Part shown: positions 38,503 to 46,344 of the stretch, in pieces | Layout of the letters: every line of letters begins with the position of its first letter | How positions within the stretch are numbered: position 1 is the stretch's first letter | Assembly: GCF_000158175.1 (NCBI RefSeq) | Contig: NZ_DS999411.1 | Span: 1,088,596-1,152,595 of the forward strand | Source of the DNA: Luminiphilus syltensis NOR5-1B | GTDB lineage: Bacteria; Pseudomonadota; Gammaproteobacteria; Pseudomonadales; Halieaceae | Length of the DNA: 64,000 nt | Reading direction: 5' to 3' | The notes under the pieces: generated by a model | Database searches by the model: none | What the model saw: the letters and a program-made list of their open reading frames with translations, nothing else | What the model was told of the DNA's origin: nothing | Made by a program: the position numbers and the translations under genes

Positions 38503-39759
38503 TTAGCTGGGTCGGTAGTCGGGCTTGGTCATGGTGAGCTGGTAGGTGCCGATAATCCGCTCCCGGAACCCGCCTTCGCAGTAGCTGAGGTAAAAGCGCC
38601 ACATGTTGATGAAGCGATCATCGAAGCCCATTTCTTTCACCTTATCGAGTTGATCGAGAAAGGTATGGTGCCACGCTTTCAGGGTCAGCGCGTAATCATG
38701 GGTGATATCTCGAACACCGGTCATATGAAGATCGGTAAAATTGGACAGGTTGTGATTGATCACCTGTAGTGAAGGCAGGCAGCCCCCGGGGAAAATATAA
38801 CGCTTGATAAAGTCGACATAATCCCGAGCCTGCTCATAACGCTGATCCGGCACGGTGATGGCCTGAATAACCATTTTGCCGGTGGGCTTGAGAAGCCGCG
38901 CGCAGGTTTCGAAATAACTTTGGTAGAACTGGTGGCCTACGGCTTCGATCATCTCGATAGATACCAGCTTGTCGAATTTGCCTTCAAGGTCGCGGTAATC
39001 GTCGCACAATACCGTGATTCGATCCTGGAGTCCCTTGGACGCAACAAGGGCTTTGGTGTGTTGGTACTGTTCCTCGGAAATGGTCGTCGTCGTGACCTTG
39101 CAGCCGTAATTTTCTGCCGCATAAATCGCCATGCCGCCCCAGCCGGTGCCGATCTCGACCACCTCATCACCCGGTTGCAGGTCGAGGGCTTCGCTGATCA
39201 GCTCCAGTTTGTGCAGCGAGGCCTCATGAAGATCGTGGCTGTTTTCAGGAAATACGGCCGCCGAGTACATCATGGTGTCATCGAGAAACAGTTTGAAAAA
39301 TTCATTGCCGAGGTCGTAGTGCGCCGAGATATTCTTGCGCGACCCCGAATACGTGTTTCGGTTACCCAGATGGGATAGTTTGAGTGCGAGGTTCACCCAC
39401 CAGTGCTGGTTGTCTTTCATCGCATCCATGGTTTCCATATTGGCGCTGAAAAGACGGGTTACCTCGGTCAGGTTGTCGCTGCTCCAATCCCCATCAATAA
39501 ACGCCTCGCCGGAGGCGACGGTGCCGCCGGTGAGTACCCGTCGATAAACGCGGTGGTTGTGAACCACCACCTCGGCATGGGGCTCGTCGGGCTGCTCGTC
39601 AGAGCCAAAGTAAAAGACATCATCGCCGTCGTGAATGGTCAGACTGCCGACACGAATACCCCTCAGAACCTTGAGTAGGATGGAGCGGGCGACTTCGGGT
39701 CGCTTTATTCGGCTGACCGCAGGCAGTCGGGCGATGTTTCTGACGCTGGCATCACTCAT
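38503..39759 (-). CDS. cfa: Cyclopropane-fatty-acyl-phospholipid synthase family protein
   Basis: 418 residues from ATG 39759, which has AAGGA seven bases upstream; a start 36 bases earlier is less likely. The SAM-binding motif VEIGTGWGGMAIYAA is near residue 203; SIEMIEAVGHQF and the FIKRYIFPGGCLPS segment are typical of CFA synthases. It would transfer a methylene or methyl group from SAM to an unsaturated acyl chain of a membrane phospholipid. Here it sits in a cassette with DUF1365 and a FAD oxidoreductase, so the product could be a modified fatty acid other than a simple cyclopropane. Confidence 0.88.
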   Translation of the reverse strand: MSDASVRNIARLPAVSRIKRPEVARSILLKVLRGIRVGSLTIHDGDDVFYFGSDEQPDEPHAEVVVHNHRVYRRVLTGGTVASGEAFIDGDWSSDNLTEVTRLFSANMETMDAMKDNQHWWVNLALKLSHLGNRNTYSGSRKNISAHYDLGNEFFKLFLDDTMMYSAAVFPENSHDLHEASLHKLELISEALDLQPGDEVVEIGTGWGGMAIYAAENYGCKVTTTTISEEQYQHTKALVASKGLQDRITVLCDDYRDLEGKFDKLVSIEMIEAVGHQFYQSYFETCARLLKPTGKMVIQAITVPDQRYEQARDYVDFIKRYIFPGGCLPSLQVINHNLSNFTDLHMTGVRDITHDYALTLKAWHHTFLDQLDKVKEMGFDDRFINMWRFYLSYCEGGFRERIIGTYQLTMTKPDYRPS

Positions 39760-39769
39760 TTCAGATTCC

Positions 39770-40549
39770 TTAATGCTTGGTTGTCGCTTTACCACCGTCA
39801 GTCGGTGTTGTGGTTACAGGATGTGGGTACAGTGGTGTCCGCTTCAGCCACAACCGCAGTGCCTGCCAGTAGGTGCCCAGCAGGATGTGCGCGGTGTGGA
39901 AGGGGTAAGTCACCAGTGCTCGGTTCATGGCGCCAGCGTTCAGGGGCTGTGCCGTGAGATTGAGGACTGCGTCGAAAACCCGATTCTGCTCGTGGATTGT
40001 AGCTAACTGGATGGTCAATGTGTCCCCCGGCGCATTGCTTCGCCAGCGATACACCATATCCATGGGGTTGAAGGGAGAGACATGCAGGGCTTTGTTGAAC
40101 TCCGCAGCGAGGGTCGTCGCCTCTTCGGGGGCACGCAGAACGTAGCTGAAGCTCTCCCCCCAGGGATTATTGGTCACATCGGCGACAACATATTCCAGTT
40201 TCTGACGATCTTCGTGGTAGCAATAATAGGTGGCAATGGGGTTGGTTTGAATACCAAAATAGCGCCAGTTAGCGAGCAGGAATATGGGCCCCTGGTGCCG
40301 CTCACCCGTCTCTTCAAAGATGCGCAGCCTGACCGCGTCGACCAGTGACATCGAGGAATCACCGAGGAAATCGTCCCGCTTGAACCGGGCGATAGCCGGG
40401 TGGGTGGCAGACCACAGAGGAATCTGTTTCACCAGCTCGGGTAGTCGTTGCAGTTCTACGAAGGGCATGAAAACCCGTTGACTGAACTGGTGCTGGGTCG
40501 GTCGGTAGCGAAGGTGGCGTAAGACGCCGGTGTAAAGCCGCGAATTCAC
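39770..40549 (-). CDS. DUF1365 family protein
   Basis: 259 residues, soluble. The MNSRLYTGVLRHLRYRPTQHQF opening and PIFLLANWRYFGIQTNPIATYYCYH core fit DUF1365. This family is regularly linked to a CFA synthase and a FAD-dependent amine-oxidase-like protein, and to ChrR/RpoE-type sigma factors. No enzymatic activity is established. Its start overlaps the stop of the upstream oxidoreductase by four bases (ATGA). Confidence 0.88.
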   Translation of the reverse strand: MNSRLYTGVLRHLRYRPTQHQFSQRVFMPFVELQRLPELVKQIPLWSATHPAIARFKRDDFLGDSSMSLVDAVRLRIFEETGERHQGPIFLLANWRYFGIQTNPIATYYCYHEDRQKLEYVVADVTNNPWGESFSYVLRAPEEATTLAAEFNKALHVSPFNPMDMVYRWRSNAPGDTLTIQLATIHEQNRVFDAVLNLTAQPLNAGAMNRALVTYPFHTAHILLGTYWQALRLWLKRTPLYPHPVTTTPTDGGKATTKH

Positions 40550-41811
40550 GCCGCGATCATGCCGCCTTGTGCAAGAGAATCGGCAACCCGCAGACCGCTG
40601 ACGAGCCCGTCTTCATGGAAACCGTTGCGCCAGTAGGCACCACAGAACCAGGTACCGCGAACACCGTTAATCTCCGACCATCGCGACTGGGCCTTTATCC
40701 CTTCAACGGAGAACTGGGGATGCGCGTAGTTGAACCGCCCCAGAATTCTGCGTGGATTGATGGCATCGGTGTCATTGAGGGTGACACAAAAGGTCTCGGG
40801 GGCCTCGATACCCTGAAGGATGTTCATATTGTAGGTCAGCACAGCGCGATTATTACCCGGACGCAGGCGGTAATTCCAGCTCGACCAGGTGTTGCGATTC
40901 TTTGGTAGCACGCGGGTGTCGGTGTGTAGCACCACATCGTTGTCGCGATAGGCCAATGCACCGAGAATCGATTTTTCGTCAGGACTGGGGTCATCGAGCA
41001 GTGCCAGCGCCTGATCCGAATGGGTGGCGATAACCACCTCATCGAAATGTTCCTTTTTGCCGTCCGGTAACGTCAAATCGACGCCCCCTGAGGGTGGGCG
41101 CTGTATTTTGGAGATCGGACAGCCGGTTCGGATACGGTGTTCGAAGTCCTGCACCAGCGGGGCGAGGTATTCGCGACTACCCCCTTCGATTACCCGCCAT
41201 TGCGGTCGATGGGTGACGGACAACAGCCCGTGGTTGCGAAAGAAGCGGATAAAAAATTCGACGGGAAAATCGCGGGCATCACTGACGTCGGCAGACCAGA
41301 TCGCCGAGGTCATTGGAATAAGGTATTGATTGCAGAACGCATCGCCATAACCGTTGCGCTCGAGGTAGTCACCGAGTGTTTCATCGCCCCGCAGCCGATT
41401 GCCGTCCAAATCCTCCACCGATTTCCGGTTGAAGCGCAGGATCTCGCGGACCATTTTGATAAAACGGGGTGAGACAAGATTGCGCCGCTGGGCGAAAAGC
41501 GTGTTCAGGTTGTTGCCCGCATATTCCAGTCCAGACACCTCATCGCACACCGAAAAGCCCATCTCGGTAGGCTTGCTCGACACCGCCAGTTGGTCGATGA
41601 GTGCAATAAACTCGGGATAAGTCCAGTCGTTATAGACAATGAAGCCGGTATCGATCGCATAGCGCCGGGCACCCAGCTTGACGTCATAAGTGGCGGTGTG
41701 TCCGCCGATGCGGGGTCCCGATTCAAAAACGGCGATGTCGTGGCCGGCTGCATGCAGCCGCCTGGCACAACCCAGTCCGGAGATGCCGGCTCCTACTATC
41801 GCTATTTTCAC
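40546..41811 (-). CDS. FAD-dependent amine-oxidase-like oxidoreductase
   Basis: About 421 residues from GTG 41811 (GGAG seven to eight bases upstream). The N-terminus is a Rossmann FAD site KIAIVGAGISGLGCARRL, followed by VFESGPRIGGHTAT. The later HSDQALALLDDP and GTWFCGAYWRNGFHEDGL segments place it in the flavin-containing amine oxidase/desaturase superfamily. Related proteins sit beside DUF1365 and CFA-synthase genes and may desaturate a methylated acyl chain (inference). First gene of a three-gene operon, divergent from the ECF sigma factor gene. Confidence 0.85.
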   Translation of the reverse strand: MKIAIVGAGISGLGCARRLHAAGHDIAVFESGPRIGGHTATYDVKLGARRYAIDTGFIVYNDWTYPEFIALIDQLAVSSKPTEMGFSVCDEVSGLEYAGNNLNTLFAQRRNLVSPRFIKMVREILRFNRKSVEDLDGNRLRGDETLGDYLERNGYGDAFCNQYLIPMTSAIWSADVSDARDFPVEFFIRFFRNHGLLSVTHRPQWRVIEGGSREYLAPLVQDFEHRIRTGCPISKIQRPPSGGVDLTLPDGKKEHFDEVVIATHSDQALALLDDPSPDEKSILGALAYRDNDVVLHTDTRVLPKNRNTWSSWNYRLRPGNNRAVLTYNMNILQGIEAPETFCVTLNDTDAINPRRILGRFNYAHPQFSVEGIKAQSRWSEINGVRGTWFCGAYWRNGFHEDGLVSGLRVADSLAQGGMIAA

Positions 41812-41853
41812 CAATGGCTCCGTGGGATTTTTGGGGGAAAGTGGTAGAGCAAT

Positions 41854-41883
41854 TAAATACGGCGACCCCAAAGGCTCGGATCA
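41854..41883 (-). promoter_or_regulatory. Possible RpoE/ChrR-type promoter for the lipid-modification operon
   Basis: On the minus strand TGATCC (41883-41878) is followed after 18 bases by TATTTA (41859-41854). The TGATC -35 element and an N18 spacer match what is described for the RpoE-ChrR sigma of Rhodobacter; the -10 is only loosely similar. Predicted start is near 41847, 36 bases before the GTG at 41811. Confidence 0.5.
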
Positions 41884-41963
41884 TTGAGGTATTGTTTACC
41901 TTGCGATGCGGCCCCACATAGGGGAAGCTGCAGGATGGGTTGCCATCCGATGGTGACGCGCCG

Positions 41964-42590
41964 ATGGATAATGTTATGAATGAGGGGATTTCTTTGCCGG
42001 TGAGTGGCAACAACAAATCGTGGACTGCACCTACGGGCCGACGCACCGACGAATGGAGCGAAGCGCTCGTATTGATTGGTAAAAGCCAGGATCGCGCCGC
42101 ATTTACGCGTTTCTTTCGACACTTTGCCCCGCTGATCAAGGCCTTTGCGCTCTCGGGTTCTAACCTGTCAGCGAATCACGCCGATGAATTGGTTCAGGAA
42201 GTGATGCTCAAGGTCTGGCAGAAAGCCGGTGGCTTTAACCCTGAGAAGGCCGCTGCGAGCACCTGGGTGTATACCATTGCCCGCAACTGTCGTACCGATA
42301 TGTTCCGTAGGTTACAGAAATTCGATACGCCGCTCGCTGCTGAGGACTTCAATTTCGAGCTTGAAGAAGAAGAGCCCTTCGCCGTGCTACATACCCGCCG
42401 CGGCTCCGATCGCATTAGAGAGCTTATGGGCGAGCTGCCGCCCGACCAGGCGCAGATCCTCGCCAAGGTCTATATGGAGGGTAAATCCCACTCTGAGGCC
42501 GCCAATGAGCTGGATCTGCCGCTGGGCACCGTCAAATCCCGGGTGAGGCTCGCTATCCAGAAACTCCAGGTGCACATGGAAAAGGCGTAA
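41964..42590 (+). CDS. ECF sigma factor of the RpoE-ChrR (ECF11) type
   Basis: About 208 residues. Start uncertain: ATG 41964, ATG 41976 or TTG 41940 (which has AGGA nearby). Sigma-2 region: AFTRFFRHFAPLIKAFAL, ELVQEVMLKVWQKA, AASTWVYTIARN. Sigma-4: LPPDQAQILAKVYMEG, SEAANELDLPLGTVKSRVRLA. Sequence style and the following ChrR gene point to the group that responds to singlet oxygen in Rhodobacter. Divergent from the oxidoreductase-DUF1365-cfa operon, its likely target. Confidence 0.85.
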   Translation: MDNVMNEGISLPVSGNNKSWTAPTGRRTDEWSEALVLIGKSQDRAAFTRFFRHFAPLIKAFALSGSNLSANHADELVQEVMLKVWQKAGGFNPEKAAASTWVYTIARNCRTDMFRRLQKFDTPLAAEDFNFELEEEEPFAVLHTRRGSDRIRELMGELPPDQAQILAKVYMEGKSHSEAANELDLPLGTVKSRVRLAIQKLQVHMEKA

Positions 42591-42731
42591 AAATAACAGT
42601 TAACGGGTCGGAATCGGTAAACCACTTTCCCTCACCCCCCGTATTTTCTAACAACCGGTACACGTGCAGGTGCACAACCAAACTTACAGATAGGGTCGTC
42701 GCGCCGGTAGGACGATCAGAGGTTTCGACTC

Positions 42732-43391
42732 ATGGTCAATCATCATCCGACCGCAGATTTCTTAACGGATTACGCCACTGGAGCCATGCCCCCTGCGCAG
42801 GCTGCCTGCATATCCGGGCACGTCAATTACTGCGAACAGTGCAGGCGTTCGATAGAGCAACTCCAGGACATCGGGGGTGCGTTGTTGGAGCGCTTGCCGC
42901 CTGCGGCTGTTTCCGAGTCGGTACTGGACAATGTGCTTGCCCGCCTCGATGAGCCCGCACCGTTGAGCTTTGATACCAGTAAGCGGGGGCTCACTGACAC
43001 TGCGATTCCCGGCCTGCTGCAGCGGCTGATTAACGGTGATTTCAGCGAACTGGTGTGGCGGAAAATCACCGGCTCGCTCAGTGTCAGCTACCTGAAAACG
43101 GGCGATGAGCACCACGAATTTGCCCTCTATCGCATCGCCGCGGGCGGTCAAATCCCGGAACACGATCACGAGGGCAGCGAAATGACCCTGGTGCTTCAGG
43201 GTGGCTTCTCGGACGAAAGTGGCCATTACGGCCCCGGTGACTTTGTTTACCGAAAACCTTCGGAAACCCACGCTCCGACTGCCATTCAGTCAGAAGAGTG
43301 CATTTGTTTGGCGGTCATGGATGCGCCACTTCGATTCACCCGCTGGCAGCATCGTTGGCTGAATCCTTTCTTGCAATTACGTGCTGGCTAA
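42732..43391 (+). CDS. ChrR-family zinc anti-sigma factor with cupin domain
   Basis: 219 residues. The N-terminal zinc-binding anti-sigma domain has His5, His30, Cys34 and Cys37, offset by one from His6/His31/Cys35/Cys38 of Rhodobacter ChrR. The C-terminal half (about 125-200) is a cupin with HDHEG, GGFSDESG and the GPGDFVYRKPSETH metal motif, needed for the singlet-oxygen response in Rhodobacter. It should hold the preceding sigma factor inactive until oxidative stress. The 141-base gap from the sigma gene holds no clear terminator, so they could be cotranscribed or have separate promoters. Confidence 0.85.
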   Translation: MVNHHPTADFLTDYATGAMPPAQAACISGHVNYCEQCRRSIEQLQDIGGALLERLPPAAVSESVLDNVLARLDEPAPLSFDTSKRGLTDTAIPGLLQRLINGDFSELVWRKITGSLSVSYLKTGDEHHEFALYRIAAGGQIPEHDHEGSEMTLVLQGGFSDESGHYGPGDFVYRKPSETHAPTAIQSEECICLAVMDAPLRFTRWQHRWLNPFLQLRAG

Positions 43392-43396
43392 ACGTT

Positions 43397-43418
43397 GCCG
43401 GCACAGCGGTGTGCCGGC
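43397..43418. repeat. 9-bp perfect hairpin between chrR-like gene and pntA
   Basis: GCCGGCACA (43397-43405) pairs with TGTGCCGGC (43410-43418) around a GCGG loop, five bases after the anti-sigma gene stop. It is stable, but no T-run follows on the plus strand, so it is at best a Rho-assisted terminator or a transcript stabiliser. Confidence 0.55.
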
Positions 43419-43534
43419 GTAAAAGGCCAATCTCCAGTCACATTAACCGCGTTTCTGAAATGCGAGCAGCTTTTAGGCCTGCTTTTTAGTAAATTGGCGC
43501 GCTTTACAACCTAATAAAATAGGGCGATGACACA

Positions 43535-44677
43535 ATGTTAGTAGCCATACCCCGAGAGACGCACCCGGGTGAAAACCGCGCGTCCGTTACTCCAGAGACC
43601 ATCAAAAAGCTGACTCGTCTGGGCGCTGAAATGGTGGTTGAGGCTGGCACCGGCGCCGGATCCGGCTTCAGCGACGAAGAATTTGCCGAGGCTGGAGCGA
43701 CGATTGAAACCGATCGCGATGCCATGCTGGGCAAAGCCGATATGGTGCTGCGCTTGCGCAAGCCCGATATTGAAGAGGTCGCCAAGCTGAAGAGGGGCTG
43801 CATCCATGTCAGCTATCTGGACCCCTTCAACGAGCACGACCTCATTCGCGCGTTTACCGAGCAGGGCGTTACGGCGATCAGCATGGAAATGATTCCGCGA
43901 TCCACCCGAAGCCAGAAGATGGATGCCTTGAGCTCACAGGCCAACCTCGCAGGCTACATCGCGGTAATGCTCGCCGCGGCCCAACTTCCACGCATTCTGC
44001 CGATGATGATGACACCTGCCGGAACACTGAAGCCCGCCAAGGTCTTTATTATCGGCGCTGGTGTTGCGGGCCTGCAGGCCATCGCGACCGCCAAGCGTCT
44101 TGGGGCGCGCGTCACCGCTTTTGATACCCGCCCTGTGGTTGCCGAGCAGGTGGAGTCGCTGGGGGCCAAGTTCCTGGAGATTGACCTCGGTGAAATGGGG
44201 CAGACGGCAGATGGCTACGCGAAGGAGCTGACGCCCGAGCAGGTGGAAATCCAGCGCCAGGCGCAGAAGGAGATCATTGCTGACTCTGACGTCGTGATCA
44301 CCACGGCCCAGGTGTTTGGTCGCAAGCCTCCAGTGCTGGTGACCAGGGATATGGTCGAAGGCATGACGCCCGGTTCGGTGATTGTCGATATGGCGGCGGA
44401 GACCGGTGGCAACGTCGAGGGCTCACAGCCCAATGAAACCGTCGAAGTGAACGGCGTCACTATCGTGGGCACGGGCAATCTCTCCAATCTTGTCGCACGC
44501 GATGCCACTCAGATGTATGCGAGCAACATGTTTAACCTGGTAGATGACACCTGGGATGAGGAGTCGAAGCAATTCGTGCTCAACCTCGAGAACGACATTC
44601 TCCCCGGCTGTGTAATTACCCACGATGGTGCGGTAATCCATCCGACCATTAAAGACATTATTGACGGAGCTAGCTGA
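43535..44677 (+). CDS. pntAA: NAD(P) transhydrogenase subunit alpha part 1
   Basis: 380 residues. NAD(H)-binding dI domain of proton-translocating transhydrogenase, which drives hydride transfer from NADH to NADP+ at the expense of the proton gradient. It starts MLVAIPRETHPGENRAS and has IIGAGVAGLQAIATAKRLGA as NAD-binding fold and TRDMVEGMTPGSVIVDMAAETGGN. It stops before the membrane helices, which are encoded by the next gene, the split architecture of many alpha/gammaproteobacteria. Confidence 0.95.
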   Translation: MLVAIPRETHPGENRASVTPETIKKLTRLGAEMVVEAGTGAGSGFSDEEFAEAGATIETDRDAMLGKADMVLRLRKPDIEEVAKLKRGCIHVSYLDPFNEHDLIRAFTEQGVTAISMEMIPRSTRSQKMDALSSQANLAGYIAVMLAAAQLPRILPMMMTPAGTLKPAKVFIIGAGVAGLQAIATAKRLGARVTAFDTRPVVAEQVESLGAKFLEIDLGEMGQTADGYAKELTPEQVEIQRQAQKEIIADSDVVITTAQVFGRKPPVLVTRDMVEGMTPGSVIVDMAAETGGNVEGSQPNETVEVNGVTIVGTGNLSNLVARDATQMYASNMFNLVDDTWDEESKQFVLNLENDILPGCVITHDGAVIHPTIKDIIDGAS

Positions 44678-44678
44678 C

Positions 44679-44963
44679 ATGAACGGTGCTGAATTTCTGC
44701 TCTTTATCCTGATGCTCTCAGTCTTTCTCGGCTTCGAGTTGATCAACAAGGTTCCCGCGACGCTGCATACGCCGCTAATGTCGGGCGCCAATGCTATTTC
44801 CGGAATCACGGTGGTGGGTGCAGTCGCACTGGCGGGTGCGGGTGATCCCACAACGTCCAAGATACTCGGCGCTGCTGCGGTCGGGCTTGCCATGATCAAC
44901 GTGGTGGGCGGCTATATGGTAACCGACCGAATGCTTGGCTTCTTCAAGAAGAAGGAGGGTTGA
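44679..44963 (+). CDS. pntAB: NAD(P) transhydrogenase subunit alpha part 2
   Basis: 94 residues from ATG 44679; an in-frame start 18 bases upstream overlaps pntAA and is less likely. Three to four hydrophobic helices (FILMLSVFLGFELIN, LMSGANAISGITVVGAVALAG, AVGLAMINVVGGYMV) form the first part of the membrane domain dII. Contains the HTPLMSGANAISG signature. Not a frameshifted pntA: the split form is a normal variant. One base after pntAA stop. Confidence 0.93.
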   Translation: MNGAEFLLFILMLSVFLGFELINKVPATLHTPLMSGANAISGITVVGAVALAGAGDPTTSKILGAAAVGLAMINVVGGYMVTDRMLGFFKKKEG

Positions 44964-44965
44964 TC

Positions 44966-46327
44966 ATGGACACCGCATCAATCATTGCGTTTGGCTATGT
45001 AATCGCCTCCGGGCTGTTTATTTTTGGCCTGAAGCTGCTGGGTTCCCCGGCCACCGCACGCAAGGGCAACATGATCTCCGCCGTGGGTATGCTCATCGCG
45101 GTATGCGTGGCACTGCTCGACCAGGGCATTGTTGATTACACCTGGATTGCAGGTGGCATGATCGCCGGTGGTCTTATCGGTGCCATCGCGGCGCGTGTCG
45201 TCGCCATGACGTCAATGCCGGAAATGGTCGCTTTGTTCAACGGATTTGGCGGTGCGGCCAGTCTATTGGTCGGTTGGGCCGCATTAACCCCCGATTCCTC
45301 TACCTTTACCTTGATCACGATCGTGCTGTCTATTCTCATCGGTGGGGTTACCTTAACCGGCTCGCTGGTGGCTTACGGCAAGCTGTCCGAAGTACTTGGC
45401 AGTGGTGCGGTGAATTTCAGCGGTCAGCAGATTGTTAACTCTCTGGTGATACTCGGTGTGGTCGCTGGAGCGGTCCTGTTCTGCATGAATCCCGCGGACC
45501 CTACTTTCCTGTATGTGGTTATCGGGCTGGCGCTGTTGTTCGGCGTCATGGCGGTAATACCGATCGGCGGCGCGGATATGCCCGTCGTGATCTCGCTACT
45601 GAACTCGTACTCCGGCCTCGCCGCCTGTGCGGCGGGCTTCGCCATCAACAACAATGTGCTGATTGTGGCCGGTTCGTTGGTGGGTGCTTCCGGCATCATT
45701 CTTACCCAGATCATGTGTAAGGCAATGAATCGCTCGCTCTCCAACGTGTTGTTCTCAGGTTTTGCCAGCGTCTCCAACGAAGTCACCGAAATTGATGGTG
45801 AAGTCAAGCCGATCTCTGCCGACGATGCCTACTACATTCTTGAAGCGGCAACCAATGTGGCTATCGTTCCGGGTTACGGTATGGCGGTTGCCCAGGCACA
45901 GCATGTGGTGAAGGAGCTGACTGAGTTGATGGAGGCCAACGGTGCGGAAGTCAATTTTGGCATCCACCCGGTAGCCGGCCGTATGCCGGGGCACATGAAC
46001 GTACTCCTCGCGGAGGCCGACGTGCCCTACGACCAGTTGCTTGAAATGGACGAAATCAACCCCCGCATGGCCAACGTGGACGTCGCGATCATTATCGGCG
46101 CCAACGATGTTGTGAACCCAGCGGCTCGTGAGGTTGAGTCGTCGCCGATCTACGGCATGCCGGTGATCAATGTATCGGATGCGCGGACGGTATTGGTGCT
46201 CAAACGATCAATGGCGTCGGGCTTTGCGGGTATCGAGAACCCATTGTTCTATAAAGAAAACACCCGAATGATCTTTGGTGATGCCAAGGAAACCCTGGGT
46301 CACCTGGTGCGTGAATTCGGTGACTGA
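44966..46327 (+). CDS. pntB: NAD(P) transhydrogenase subunit beta
   Basis: 453 residues from ATG 44966, with GGAGG 7 bases upstream (an in-frame TTG at 44960 lies closer to the RBS). N-terminal half: about eight membrane helices completing dII. C-terminal half: the NADP(H)-binding dIII with GYGMAVAQAQHVVKEL and GIHPVAGRMPGHMNVLL, then IIIGANDVVNPAA. Completes pntAA-pntAB-pntB. An intrinsic terminator is not evident before the convergent ABC-transporter gene (17-base gap). Confidence 0.96.
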   Translation: MDTASIIAFGYVIASGLFIFGLKLLGSPATARKGNMISAVGMLIAVCVALLDQGIVDYTWIAGGMIAGGLIGAIAARVVAMTSMPEMVALFNGFGGAASLLVGWAALTPDSSTFTLITIVLSILIGGVTLTGSLVAYGKLSEVLGSGAVNFSGQQIVNSLVILGVVAGAVLFCMNPADPTFLYVVIGLALLFGVMAVIPIGGADMPVVISLLNSYSGLAACAAGFAINNNVLIVAGSLVGASGIILTQIMCKAMNRSLSNVLFSGFASVSNEVTEIDGEVKPISADDAYYILEAATNVAIVPGYGMAVAQAQHVVKELTELMEANGAEVNFGIHPVAGRMPGHMNVLLAEADVPYDQLLEMDEINPRMANVDVAIIIGANDVVNPAAREVESSPIYGMPVINVSDARTVLVLKRSMASGFAGIENPLFYKENTRMIFGDAKETLGHLVREFGD

Positions 46328-46344
46328 TCAATCCGCCGGCGGCG

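Noticed and set aside
44661-44963. pntA split in two as a frameshift
   Set aside because: A separate 94-residue membrane subunit is the normal pntAA/pntAB form, with its own start and RBS.
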